A stretch of 64,000 nt of DNA from Pedobacter sp. Leaf216 (GTDB lineage: Bacteria > Bacteroidota > Bacteroidia > Sphingobacteriales > Sphingobacteriaceae), in assembly GCF_001421515.1 (NCBI RefSeq), contig NZ_LMKM01000004.1:1-64000 (forward strand), in the 5' to 3' direction. Position numbers and translations under genes: made by a program. The notes under the pieces were generated by a model that searched no databases, had not been told where the DNA came from, and saw nothing but the letters and a program-made list of their open reading frames with translations. Of the stretch, positions 1 through 8,262 are shown one piece after another (within the stretch, counting starts at the first letter, position 1; each line of letters begins with the position of its first letter).

Positions 1-101
1 ACACCAAACGAAGTTATTCTAACAAACCGCCGTATACCGAACGGTACGTACGGTGGTGTGAGGAGACAGCAGGGAAACTAATTCCCTGCTTCTTACTCGA
101 T
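1..101 (+). mobile_element. Group II intron, 3' end (domains V and VI)
   Basis: The window opens inside what looks like the tail of a bacterial group II intron. Bases 27-56 fold as a domain V hairpin: an 8-bp lower helix (27-34 with 49-56), a two-base bulge (C47 G48) and a 4-bp upper helix closed by a GAAC loop at 39-42; a CGC triad lies at 28-30. Bases 68-90 form a domain VI-like hairpin (stem 68-76 with 82-90). The end TTACTCGAT near 94-102 resembles known bacterial intron 3' ends. The intron-encoded reverse transcriptase would lie upstream, outside the window. The exact 3' splice site is inferred. Confidence 0.75.
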
Positions 102-143
102 TTTTGTTATTCGCTATATTTAAAAAGATAACAATCTGTAAAT

Positions 144-458
144 ATGAAACTAAAAACAAAATTTATAATAGCATCGGTTTTACTCACCGTTATTATGGTA
201 GATATGATTTGGTGGTTCCGGGCAACGGATAGTGATAATTCATTTGAAGTTATCAAACAGAATTACCTTTCAGTATTTCCTGGTTTTTTACAAAATCCTT
301 TATTACTAACCGGTATCGCAATTGTATTTTTGGTTATTTCAGGAATATTTTTTGTTCAAACCAGAAAAGGAAATTTACTTAAAATAGTGTCCACAGTTGG
401 CTTTTGCTTAAGTTTTACGCTGGCTTTCTGGCAGTTATTTTCTTTAATGTTTGGTTAA
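144..458 (+). CDS. Small integral membrane protein, unknown function
   Basis: A 104-residue protein with three likely membrane segments (about residues 7-25, 52-72 and 80-100) and a short charged loop, ARKGN-like, between the last two. I recognise no family. It starts about 40 bases after the end of the group II intron and is followed by a decayed membrane-gene remnant, so this side of the intron is probably accessory DNA. Coding status rests on the single long reading frame and the regular hydrophobic pattern. No Shine-Dalgarno is visible. Confidence 0.6.
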   Translation: MKLKTKFIIASVLLTVIMVDMIWWFRATDSDNSFEVIKQNYLSVFPGFLQNPLLLTGIAIVFLVISGIFFVQTRKGNLLKIVSTVGFCLSFTLAFWQLFSLMFG

Positions 459-572
459 GTACCAAGGCCCGTGTCCCCACAAAAGAGTCTGCACGTAGTA
501 GCACATGTTGAAGTTAAACTCTTAAGAAATTTCTAAGCTTTCGGAATCAAAATATTTTTAATAATCACATTT

Positions 573-760
573 ATGCTCATTGCATTGGGTTTTATTTCGT
601 TCAGAATTACAAAACCCAGCCGTCTAAACCTGATTGGACGGATGCCGATTTAATTATCTGTTTTTATTTACTTGTGTTATGCTTGCTTCACAGGTTTTCT
701 ATCGGCGGGAGGGAAACCAGCCCTTGCTTTCCAAAAAAACAAGAATTGATAATAGCATAA
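573..760 (+). pseudogene. Possible frameshifted remnant of a small membrane protein
   Basis: From ATG 573 one frame reads a hydrophobic helix (MLIALGFISFRI) and continues to TKPS before stopping at 651. Near 610-620 another frame takes over smoothly with KPDWTDADLIICFYLLVLC, a loop plus second hydrophobic helix, and ends at TAA 758-760. Read across a frame change the two parts make a plausible two-helix protein. Upstream codons in the first frame are also hydrophobic back to 543 but lack an ATG. Inference: a decayed gene. The remainder of the 459-866 gap shows only a terminator. Confidence 0.3.
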
Positions 761-797
761 AAGATTGCTTCATAGTTCCTCCTAGCAATGAAGAAAA

Positions 798-833
798 AAA
801 TCCCTCGCTGATTTGATCAACAAGGGATTTTTT
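798..833. terminator. Bidirectional intrinsic terminator
   Basis: AAATCCCT at 798-805 pairs with AGGGATTT at 823-830. A T-run follows on the + strand (831-833) and an A-run precedes it, which gives U-rich tails in both directions. It suits the end of the peroxiredoxin operon on the - strand and the end of rightward transcription from 144-760. Confidence 0.6.
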
Positions 834-866
834 ATTTGAAAAAGTCAGATTAAAGCTTAAAAACGA

Positions 867-1115
867 TTATCGATCAATCGAACCCATTACTTTTTGGCCA
901 AAAGCATTTAATGCATCTTTTTCGGCTGCACCCTCACTTACCATTTGGTGAACTTCAAGCGCACCACAAATATTGGTAATCATTTCACCTGCAACATCCA
1001 CTTCGTGCTCACTAACGCCTCTAAATTCGCAAAAAGCCTCTAAAACCTCTAAAGTGGTCTCCAGTTGTGCTGGAGTGGTGTTTTGAAATAATTGTCTTAT
1101 AACCGGAATCTTCAT
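867..1115 (-). CDS. DUF6952 family protein
   Basis: An 82-residue soluble protein beginning MKIPVIRQLFQ, which I recognise as the small DUF6952 family that follows thioredoxin and peroxiredoxin genes in Bacteroidota. It is acidic and mostly helical, with two cysteines (C29 and C50). Its start overlaps the thioredoxin stop by one base (TAATG-type junction at 1115), so it is probably translationally coupled. The molecular function is unknown; from context, a helper of the peroxide-reducing pair or a redox-sensitive partner is plausible. Confidence 0.8.
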   Translation of the reverse strand: MKIPVIRQLFQNTTPAQLETTLEVLEAFCEFRGVSEHEVDVAGEMITNICGALEVHQMVSEGAAEKDALNAFGQKVMGSIDR

Positions 1116-1423
1116 TACTTTATCTTGTTAAATAGTTCTATTAAGCCTTCTGCTTTGTTGGTTTGCACCTGATCTACCAAACTGCCACCTTCAAAAGCTG
1201 CGAAAGTTGGTAAATTGTCAACGTTCGCAAATTTGCGTGAGTTTGGAAGTTTTTCGGCATCAACGATCAAGAAAGCCACATCTTCATTTTCTGAAGCCAA
1301 TTTTTTAAACTTTGGTTTCATGATTCTGCAGTTACCGCACCAGGATGCAGCATACTGAACCATAACTTTTGAGTTATCGGCTAAATATTGTTGAAGGTTA
1401 TCTTCTGTTAATTCTAAAAACAT
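1115..1423 (-). CDS. Thioredoxin family protein
   Basis: A 102-residue thioredoxin fold protein with active-site motif WCGNC (C29 and C32) instead of the usual WCGPC, and the cis-proline loop (NLPTF) near residue 73. It has no signal peptide, so it should act in the cytoplasm. The gene lies 14 bases downstream of the peroxiredoxin gene and overlaps the following DUF6952 gene by one base, so its most likely substrate is the disulfide form of that peroxiredoxin. The CGNC active site should alter redox potential relative to CGPC; that is inference. Confidence 0.9.
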   Translation of the reverse strand: MFLELTEDNLQQYLADNSKVMVQYAASWCGNCRIMKPKFKKLASENEDVAFLIVDAEKLPNSRKFANVDNLPTFAAFEGGSLVDQVQTNKAEGLIELFNKIK

Positions 1424-1437
1424 AACTTTTTGCTTAA

Positions 1438-2070
1438 TTAGTTAGCAGCTAAATATTCAGCTACACCAGTTCTGTTTGCGTTCATTGCTTCTTTTCCTTC
1501 TTCCCAGTTTGCAGGGCAAACTTCGCCATGTTTTTGAACGTGGGCATAAGCATCAATTAAACGTAAATATTCTTTAACATTTCTACCTAGTGGCATATCG
1601 TTAACACTTTCGTGGAAAACTTTACCAGTTTCATCAATTAAATAAGTAGCTCTGAAAGAAACATTTGAACCAGAGAATGATTCATTTCCTTCTTCGTCGT
1701 AGTTAACTTCTTGATCTAAAATATCTAAGATGCCAGACAATTGTCTGTGTGTATCTGCTAAAATTGGATAAGTAACACCTTCAATACCACCATTATCTTT
1801 TGGTGTATTTAACCATGCGAAGTGAACTTCGTTGGTATCGCAAGATGCACCAATTACAATTGTATTTCTTTTTTCAAACTCAGGTAAAGCAGCTTGGAAA
1901 GCGTGTAATTCTGTAGGGCAAACAAAAGTAAAATCTTTTGGATACCAGAATAATAACACTTTACTATTTTTATTTACAGCTTCTTCAAATACATTGATTT
2001 TCAAGTCGTCACCCATGTCTGACATTGCATCAATACTAACACTCGGGAATTTTTTACCTACTATTGCCAT
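1438..2070 (-). CDS. Peroxiredoxin (AhpC/typical 2-Cys type)
   Basis: A 210-residue 2-Cys peroxiredoxin that reduces hydrogen peroxide and organic peroxides. The peroxidatic cysteine is C51 in the motif FVCPTEL and the resolving cysteine is C185 in VCPANW, as in typical 2-Cys enzymes. Length matches the family and there is no signal peptide. It heads an operon with a CGNC thioredoxin and a DUF6952 protein, which suggests thioredoxin-dependent recycling rather than AhpF; no ahpF is in the window. A good Bacteroidota promoter lies about 25 bases upstream. Confidence 0.95.
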   Translation of the reverse strand: MAIVGKKFPSVSIDAMSDMGDDLKINVFEEAVNKNSKVLLFWYPKDFTFVCPTELHAFQAALPEFEKRNTIVIGASCDTNEVHFAWLNTPKDNGGIEGVTYPILADTHRQLSGILDILDQEVNYDEEGNESFSGSNVSFRATYLIDETGKVFHESVNDMPLGRNVKEYLRLIDAYAHVQKHGEVCPANWEEGKEAMNANRTGVAEYLAAN

Positions 2071-2095
2071 AATTTTTGTCTTTAATTTTAAGGCA

Positions 2096-2126
2096 CAAAG
2101 GTAAGGCTTAATGAGGAGTCAATCAA
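2096..2126 (-). promoter_or_regulatory. Promoter of the peroxiredoxin operon
   Basis: On the - strand TACCTTTG (2103 to 2096) matches the Bacteroidota -7 consensus TAnnTTTG, with TTG at 2126-2124 about 20 bases upstream as the -33 element. Predicted start of transcription is near 2090, giving a leader of roughly 20 bases before the ATG at 2070. Confidence 0.6.
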
Positions 2127-2228
2127 CCCTGTTTTACTCATTATTTATTGTATTTATTGATAACGATATAGATGAAAACTATATTGTTTTAGGCAACTAT
2201 AATTGGCTTCTATTTCAGTTTTCTGCTG

Positions 2229-2273
2229 TCATGCTGAGGCACGAAACATCTTTGTTTGGTTATTATAAATGAC
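2229..2273. repeat. Degenerate GTCAT...ATGAC intergenic repeat
   Basis: GTCATGCTGAGGCACGAAAC and a matching ATGAC end form a loose inverted pair. Similar GTCATGCTGAG or CTCAATGTGAC sequences recur near 9102-9154 and 12418-12435, so this looks like a dispersed small intergenic repeat. It shows no coding capacity. Confidence 0.35.
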
Positions 2274-2292
2274 GGCCAGATAAATGATAAGG

Positions 2293-4677
2293 TTACTTCT
2301 TCAACGTAGTTTCATAAAGCTTAAATATTCTCTTGTACTCATCCGTCCAGCTGCTAGGCTCAATAAAGCCATGATCTTCTACCGGATAAACGGCAAGTTC
2401 CCAGTTGTTTTTACCAAGTTCTATAAAGCGTTGTGTAATGCGTACAATATCCTGAAAATGAACATTTACATCAACCATTCCATGGGCCATTAATAAGTTA
2501 CCTTTTAACTTATCGGCAAAGTAAATTGGCGAACTTCTTTTGTAAGCAATCGGATCGTTAAAAGGTTCGTTTAAAATGTTCGAAGTATAGCCATGATTGT
2601 AATGTGCCCAATCGGTAACCGAACGTAACGCCGCACCACTTGCAAAAACATCCGATTCGTTAAACATGGCCATTAAGGTAATAAAACCGCCATACGAACC
2701 GCCATATAACCCAACATGTTGAGGGTTTACGCCATATTTATCAACCAAAAACTTTACGCCATCAACCTGATCGGTTAAATCTTTTCCACCCATATGGCGG
2801 TAAATTCCCGTACGGTGATCGCGGCCATAACCAGAACTTCCGGTATAATCGATATCAATTACAGTGTAGCCATTATCTGCCAGTAAGTTATTGAACATGA
2901 ATTCGCGGAAGTAAGTGCTCCAGCCGAAATGTACGTTTTGAAGATAGCCAGCACCATGAACAAAAACCACAGCAGGGTGGTTTGGGTGTGGATTGCTTGA
3001 TTTATACACCCTTGCATACACATCGGCGCCATAACGGTTTTTAAAACTTACCATATCCGGCTGACGCCATTTGTAAGCATTAAACTCTGCAGAGGTAGAT
3101 TGTGTTATTTTTTCGGCTTTTGCGCCCACCTTATTAGGTTGAAGATACAGTTCGCCGGGTTTATCCATGTAAGAATAATTAATGGCAATGTATTTTTCGT
3201 CAGGAGAGAGGGTAAGTTCATTCAAGCCTTTCATGGTTGTAATTTGAACCAGCTCGCCACCATTTACGCTGATTTTAAATAAATTGGTAATTCCTGGGTG
3301 TTCTTTATTTGTTTTAAGATAGAATGTATTTCTATCCTTCGAAAGCTGAACTGATTGTACTTCCCATTTGCCTGAAGTAAGCTGTTTTTTATCTCCCGTG
3401 GCTACATTAACTACATAAAGGTGCGAGTATCCGGTAGCTTCGCTTTGGTAGTAAAAGCGGTTGTTATCAATCCATCCGGTGCTTCCCTGATAAAAGCCAC
3501 TAATGCCGGGGCCACCAATCCAGGCTTCATCGCGTTGGCGATCAATTAAAGTGAATTTACCTGTTGAAGCGTCTAACTTTAAAATCCAACGGTCTTTATT
3601 GTCGGTTGATGTGGCCACAACAATTCCTGTACTTCCGTTATCATTCCAAAGTGGGCCAAAGAAATTTACAGGCCGATCAGCGTTTTTCTTTTTTAAAGTG
3701 TCCAGCTCTTTTGGGTAATCTTTCAGGTAATCCGGAAGATCTTTTATACCTGGTATGGTAGCGGTTTGAATGGCATAAACAGAATCTTTTTGGGTATCGT
3801 AGATAAAACCCTGAGCGGTATTTTCGCTTTCCCCAACTTTTGTTCTGCCAGGAATATCTTCTGTATAACCAGAAGAAGTAATGTAGTTTGGCACAATGGT
3901 GCTGTGGTTGTTTTGCGCAGGTGTTGTTAATTTATAGGTGATGTAATGCCCATCGGGACTAATGGTTACGCTATTTAAAAATTTATCTTCTGTATACAGT
4001 TCTTTTAGCGGTTTTGTATCGCCAGTAGCGGCTCCTGAGCGGCCTCTTCCTCCGCGTGTGCCGTTCCTTGTTTCTGCATTTCTTTTTTTAATAATATCGA
4101 ACAGTTCCGTTTGTTGGGCTTTAAGCCATTTATCCTGCTCTGTAACAGATTTGGTTTCCGGTCTTCCGGCTTTTTTACCCTTCACAAAATTGGTTAACTG
4201 CTTAGTTTCAGCTGATTTTAAATCAACTTCGAATAAATTGTCGCCTAATTGGTAAACGATATTCCCATTGGTTAAAAAAATAGGGTTACTTTCTCTTTCC
4301 TGCGTACTGGTTAACCGGGTTTCTTTTTTGTTTTTAAAATTTTGCAGGTAGATATCGCCACTTTTTTCGATTAAGCCAAGTGATTGATCTTTATTGTAGG
4401 CATAGTTTAAACTCAAAAGTTTTTCGTCTTCTTTCTCCGCTGCTTTAACCGGCTTGGACGATGTTGCCGAAACCTTAAATAAATCCTCTTTAATTTTATT
4501 TTCCGGGTTCCAGTTAAAATACAGCGTTTTGCTATCTGCGGTCCAACGGAAGTTGGTGGGTGCAATACCCATCCATTTTGGATCGCGCATAATTTTTTCT
4601 ACAGTTAAGGGCGCCAATTGTTGCGCAAAAGTATATTCGCCCGTACAGAGCAAAAGAAAAAGTAAATATTTCTTCAT
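2293..4677 (-). CDS. Secreted S9 family peptidase (dipeptidyl peptidase IV-like)
   Basis: A 794-residue exported serine peptidase that would release dipeptides from peptides in the periplasm or at the surface. The ATG at 4677 is preferred over one 14 codons upstream because it begins a signal peptide (MKKYLLFLLLC). A beta-propeller region fills most of the N-terminal part, followed by an alpha/beta-hydrolase domain with GGSYGG (S661), D736 in MVDVN and H769 in DHGF; the spacing fits DPP IV-type enzymes. A low-complexity RNGTRGGRGRSG insert lies in the propeller part. The gene stands alone between a 200-base gap and a FAD-binding protein gene. Confidence 0.92.
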   Translation of the reverse strand: MKKYLLFLLLCTGEYTFAQQLAPLTVEKIMRDPKWMGIAPTNFRWTADSKTLYFNWNPENKIKEDLFKVSATSSKPVKAAEKEDEKLLSLNYAYNKDQSLGLIEKSGDIYLQNFKNKKETRLTSTQERESNPIFLTNGNIVYQLGDNLFEVDLKSAETKQLTNFVKGKKAGRPETKSVTEQDKWLKAQQTELFDIIKKRNAETRNGTRGGRGRSGAATGDTKPLKELYTEDKFLNSVTISPDGHYITYKLTTPAQNNHSTIVPNYITSSGYTEDIPGRTKVGESENTAQGFIYDTQKDSVYAIQTATIPGIKDLPDYLKDYPKELDTLKKKNADRPVNFFGPLWNDNGSTGIVVATSTDNKDRWILKLDASTGKFTLIDRQRDEAWIGGPGISGFYQGSTGWIDNNRFYYQSEATGYSHLYVVNVATGDKKQLTSGKWEVQSVQLSKDRNTFYLKTNKEHPGITNLFKISVNGGELVQITTMKGLNELTLSPDEKYIAINYSYMDKPGELYLQPNKVGAKAEKITQSTSAEFNAYKWRQPDMVSFKNRYGADVYARVYKSSNPHPNHPAVVFVHGAGYLQNVHFGWSTYFREFMFNNLLADNGYTVIDIDYTGSSGYGRDHRTGIYRHMGGKDLTDQVDGVKFLVDKYGVNPQHVGLYGGSYGGFITLMAMFNESDVFASGAALRSVTDWAHYNHGYTSNILNEPFNDPIAYKRSSPIYFADKLKGNLLMAHGMVDVNVHFQDIVRITQRFIELGKNNWELAVYPVEDHGFIEPSSWTDEYKRIFKLYETTLKK

Positions 4678-4819
4678 GAATTTTTGGTTTGCCTGCAATT
4701 TAACGAATGGACAGGCCAATTTTAGCAGGAAATGGAAATGTTACAAGTGTCGTTTTTAATTTATCAGAGATGAAATTTTGAAATTACCTATCACCTCTGT
4801 ACCAATCAATGCTTAAATA

Positions 4820-6004
4820 TTAGCGGATTACTCTTCCGGTTTTATCTACATTTATTCTATCAAATGGTTCGAGGTATTCGTTAATGATTACGGCAAATTC
4901 TCGCCTGGTTAACACTTTTTTAAGGTCGTATTTAGAAGTGAACCTATAATTTTTAGACCATTTTTTTTGAAGATCGGCTTTAGTTGCATCAACAGCTTTA
5001 TTTCCTACGTAACAAACCATGTTTATGGTATTTTCCAAATCGATGGGGATATTCTGATGATCATCAAACCAAATTTGTGCCTTATAATAATAATCTTTAA
5101 TTGGTTGTTTAATTTCGTTGTATGTAACTTCTTTTTCAGGTTTAAAATAGGCTTTGTTTTGTTCAAGCTCAGCTTTGATAATGCCTGTTATGCCTATTTT
5201 TTGAATGGCCAACCAATTGGAGTCTGTCGGTTTTACATCATCAAAAGGCATTAAAGGATGTTTGTAGGCCAATAACTCGCCCTGAATCCCTTTTAAATTT
5301 GACAAACTCGTTTTGGTATTGTAAAATGATGCATATGCTGCGGTTGCACCTGCTGGTGGTCCAATTTCATATTGATCTGCGGGAATGTATAAAAGGTTTT
5401 CCTGATCAGGAATCAACAAATTATATAAGGATAAATAGTGAGCACCTTGCTGGAAATTACTTGCGATTGTGGTTCGATATAAATTTTCGCTGTAATTTAA
5501 TACACTTAAAGTTGCAGGTTTTAAGCTGGTTGTTTTTAGCGAAGAGATTAATTTCCCCGGATCATCAGCCATAATCAGAATCTTCGCTTTAATGCTTTTT
5601 TCTTTTGTAAGCTTTACTTCCCATCCACTTCCCGACCGCTGAATCGCTGTATATTGGGTGTTGTTAATTACGTTTAAAAGCTGTGTGCTGTCAACAATAA
5701 CTTTTACAGGCTTTTTTTTATCTGGCTTGGGCTTGGGGATATCAAGGCTTTTCGCATTTTCAGTTTCACGCTTTAAAAAGCTTTGATAAAATGGCATTAA
5801 GGTTTTTTTTGTTCCAGCAATTTTATTTAAATCCAATTGATCTTTTTGATTGAGCAGAAGTGTTTTTACGCCCGATTTAAAGGATTGAAACGATGCGGAA
5901 TAAGCAGCATCACCACTGCCGATAACCAGTACATCTGTTTTTATGGTTTGTGCATGAATAACCAGGGGAATTATGAATGCGGCAACAAAAAACAATCTTT
6001 TCAT
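4820..6004 (-). CDS. Exported FAD-dependent oxidoreductase-like protein
   Basis: 394 residues with an N-terminal signal peptide (cleavage near HAQ, residue 19) followed at once by a Rossmann-type dinucleotide motif, VLVIGSGDAAY, and a downstream beta strand (VKTLLLNQ). This resembles the FAD-dependent oxidoreductase family of Bacteroidota that includes proteins annotated as xanthan-lyase-associated flavoproteins. The last Gly of GxGxxG is replaced by Ala. The C-terminal part resembles an S-layer or EF-like repeat tail (LTRREFAVIINEYL). Substrate unknown. Confidence 0.6.
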   Translation of the reverse strand: MKRLFFVAAFIIPLVIHAQTIKTDVLVIGSGDAAYSASFQSFKSGVKTLLLNQKDQLDLNKIAGTKKTLMPFYQSFLKRETENAKSLDIPKPKPDKKKPVKVIVDSTQLLNVINNTQYTAIQRSGSGWEVKLTKEKSIKAKILIMADDPGKLISSLKTTSLKPATLSVLNYSENLYRTTIASNFQQGAHYLSLYNLLIPDQENLLYIPADQYEIGPPAGATAAYASFYNTKTSLSNLKGIQGELLAYKHPLMPFDDVKPTDSNWLAIQKIGITGIIKAELEQNKAYFKPEKEVTYNEIKQPIKDYYYKAQIWFDDHQNIPIDLENTINMVCYVGNKAVDATKADLQKKWSKNYRFTSKYDLKKVLTRREFAVIINEYLEPFDRINVDKTGRVIR

Positions 6005-6255
6005 CCTTTATTATTGAATTTTGCTGCAATATGCTTTAAATGAATGAATTTTTAATGAAATGACTACAATTTAACTCGATTTATAACATAAAGTGGTAAG
6101 AATTGTGGCTTAATAACAACTTTATAGAGGTAATTGTGCGGTAACATATAAATGCCAAGGATGCGTAGGTTGCACGGAATTGCATTAAATTTCCGTCTAT
6201 TTATCTGCGTCAAAAACATCACTCATTATTTCTGTAAAATAACTATTTTGCTGTC

Positions 6256-6780
6256 ATGGATTTAGAACAACTTAAATACCCGATCGGTCAGTTTTCAATG
6301 CCTAAAGTTTTTGATCAAAAGCAAATTGATACCTGGATTGGAGAAATCGAAGCTTTACCAAGGCAAATTCAAGATGCGACAAATAATCTAACTGATGACG
6401 AATTAAACCAGACTTATCGCCCCGAAGGGTGGACCTTGCAGCAGGTGGTTCATCATATTCCAGATAGTCACCTTAATGCATACATCCGTTTTAAACAAGC
6501 CTTTACCGAAGATATTCCGGTAATAAGACCCTATTACGAAGAACGTTGGGCCGAAACGGAAGAAGCTAAAAATGGTGACATTAAATTATCAATTGATTTA
6601 TTAACTGGTTTGCATCAGCGCTGGGTAGCTTTTTTAAAAACATTGAAAGTAGAAGATTACCAAAGAAAATATATTCATCCGGCACAAAATAAAGAACTCA
6701 CATTGGCAAATATGTTAGGGATGTATGCCTGGCACGGAAAACATCATTTGGCGCACATTACAAATACTATTATAAAATGA
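6256..6780 (+). CDS. Putative metal-dependent hydrolase/thiol transferase, YfiT/BstA-like (DinB superfamily)
   Basis: 174 residues closely following the YfiT/BstA pattern: an N-terminal YPIGQF segment, a HH pair at 66-67, and a C-terminal WHGKHH with H160 and H164. H67, H160 and H164 correspond to the metal-ligand positions of Bacillus YfiT. The Bacillus relative transfers bacillithiol to electrophiles; whether this organism makes bacillithiol is not visible here, so the thiol partner is open. The stop overlaps the next start (ATGA), which indicates a two-gene operon. Confidence 0.85.
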   Translation: MDLEQLKYPIGQFSMPKVFDQKQIDTWIGEIEALPRQIQDATNNLTDDELNQTYRPEGWTLQQVVHHIPDSHLNAYIRFKQAFTEDIPVIRPYYEERWAETEEAKNGDIKLSIDLLTGLHQRWVAFLKTLKVEDYQRKYIHPAQNKELTLANMLGMYAWHGKHHLAHITNTIIK

Positions 6781-7253
6781 AAAGAATATACTTCAGTTTT
6801 GTGATCTTAATTTTTATTTGTTTTTACACTAATGTACAAGCACAAAAAAATCTTTCGCAAACTTTCGCTTTTGTACTTGGCTCATGGGAAATGCAAACAT
6901 CAAAAGGAAAAATTGTTGAACATTGGGAGTTAAATCCAGATAAAACCCTTAGCGGTAAAAGCTACAGCGTAAATGCAAAGGGAGATAGCTTGCTTACTGA
7001 AACCCTTCAGATTAAAAAAATTGGGAAAGAAACTTTCTATTGCTCAATTGTAACCAAACAAAATGAAGGAAAAGAGACATGTTTTAAATTGATCTCATCT
7101 AAGGATAAAGTCTATGTTTTTGAAAATAAAACACACGATTTTCCGCAGCGAATAGTTTATCAGGATCAGGGAAAAATTGAAATGCTCGCCTGGATTGAAG
7201 GCGAGCTTAATGGTAAAAGCCGAAAATCGGAGTTTAGGTACAAACGCCAATAA
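6777..7253 (+). CDS. DUF6265 family exported protein
   Basis: 158 residues with a signal peptide (about residues 1-23, ending VQAQ). The mature part starts FAFVLGSWEM and contains HWELNPDKTLSG and HDFPQRIVY, hallmarks I associate with the DUF6265 family, a small lipocalin-like beta-sandwich of unknown role. It overlaps the upstream BstA-like gene by four bases. It converges with the HMA-MauE gene, whose stop is only three bases away, so no room is left for a separate terminator. Confidence 0.8.
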   Translation: MKRIYFSFVILIFICFYTNVQAQKNLSQTFAFVLGSWEMQTSKGKIVEHWELNPDKTLSGKSYSVNAKGDSLLTETLQIKKIGKETFYCSIVTKQNEGKETCFKLISSKDKVYVFENKTHDFPQRIVYQDQGKIEMLAWIEGELNGKSRKSEFRYKRQ

Positions 7254-7256
7254 ACA

Positions 7257-7976
7257 TTACATCAAAATCAGCATTACAGCACTCATCGCAATCATTAAGG
7301 CATCTTCAACAATGGTTACGGTACTCATGGGTAAGTTAAATACGGCACCTAAGCAGGCACACTGAATCTTTTTCTTGTTTAACACACTTTCCAAAACACC
7401 AAAAATACTAATGGTCATTACAATAAGTGTAACCCAGTTAATAATGGTTGGAGATAAGTTTAATGCAAAAGAGAGGCCTAAACCGAGTTCGATAAAAGCA
7501 TAGATGTATCCCCAGGCACTAAATTTTTTCGCAACAATATCATACATGGCATAACTTTCGGCGAAGGCTTTTAAATTAAGCATTTTAAAAAAGGAGAATG
7601 TAAGAAAGAAGCCTGCCATAAAAATGCGCATAAAAGCCATATAATTAAGGCTTTTGCCTTGCCACGAAACTATAAGGGCAATTGCGGTAACATATCCAAA
7701 AATTATTAAAATAGGTTTATACGTTTCGGCCCACGATTTTGCTTCTTCAAGTGTTTCGCTATGTTGTGCCGCAGAAATTTGATATTTACTCTCTGTGCCT
7801 CCTAAGGCTTGTTGAAGGGTGTTTAAGCCGATGTGTTTATCCATGCTGATGGTAGCAGAATTGCTATCTTTTGAAACCTCGACAGCAGTAACATCAGGTA
7901 AAAGGAGCAGGTTGTTTTTTACTTTATTTTCGCAACCGCCACAGGTCATGCCGGTAAGTTGATAGGTATGTGTCAT
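7257..7976 (-). CDS. HMA domain-MauE/DoxX-type membrane protein fusion
   Basis: 239 residues. Residues 1-70 form a heavy-metal-associated domain with MTCGGC (C12, C15). Four hydrophobic segments follow (roughly 90-105, 115-135, 150-185 and 210-235), resembling the MauE/DoxX redox-associated membrane family, with CAC near residue 200. The start is set at ATG 7976, not 7997, because a TAAATTTG promoter element at 7995-8002 would put transcription start near 7988, inside the longer form. A likely job is metal or disulfide handling at the inner membrane, but the substrate is not known. Confidence 0.75.
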   Translation of the reverse strand: MTHTYQLTGMTCGGCENKVKNNLLLLPDVTAVEVSKDSNSATISMDKHIGLNTLQQALGGTESKYQISAAQHSETLEEAKSWAETYKPILIIFGYVTAIALIVSWQGKSLNYMAFMRIFMAGFFLTFSFFKMLNLKAFAESYAMYDIVAKKFSAWGYIYAFIELGLGLSFALNLSPTIINWVTLIVMTISIFGVLESVLNKKKIQCACLGAVFNLPMSTVTIVEDALMIAMSAVMLILM

Positions 7977-7994
7977 GATTATGAATTCTTTATA

Positions 7995-8002
7995 CAAATT
8001 TA
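7995..8002 (-). promoter_or_regulatory. -7 element of the HMA-MauE gene
   Basis: TAAATTTG on the - strand matches TAnnTTTG. It predicts a transcript start near 7988 and a 12-base leader, and it decides the start codon of the gene. The rest of 8003-8262 shows no gene or clear structure. Confidence 0.5.
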
Positions 8003-8262
8003 CCGCTTCGGTAGGCGATAAGCGTTACAGAATAATCATAAAGTTTTATAGAATTTTGAGCCAATGTGATTCTGCAATCAGTCGTTATATTGACTGTAAT
8101 GGAGAAATCCGTAGTATAGCATTTTCCTTAATAGCCTGAATTTCCTTACGGTAATTATCTAAATAGGCTTTTGACAATTAAAGAGTTAAGAAAATTAAAG
8201 TTTATTGGTGGTAAAAAGAATAAAATCAGGCTTTTAACGATTCACTCTGCCTAAACCCCAGC

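Noticed and set aside
634..816. 60-codon frame starting MDGCRFNYLFLF
   Set aside because: It overlaps the better-supported remnant in another frame, has no promoter and runs into a terminator stem.
4454..4759. 101-codon + strand frame at the S9 peptidase start
   Set aside because: Antisense shadow of the signal peptide and propeller region.
7976..7997. Upstream start for the HMA-MauE gene
   Set aside because: A TAnnTTTG element at 7995-8002 would lie inside or after that start, so it would not be transcribed.
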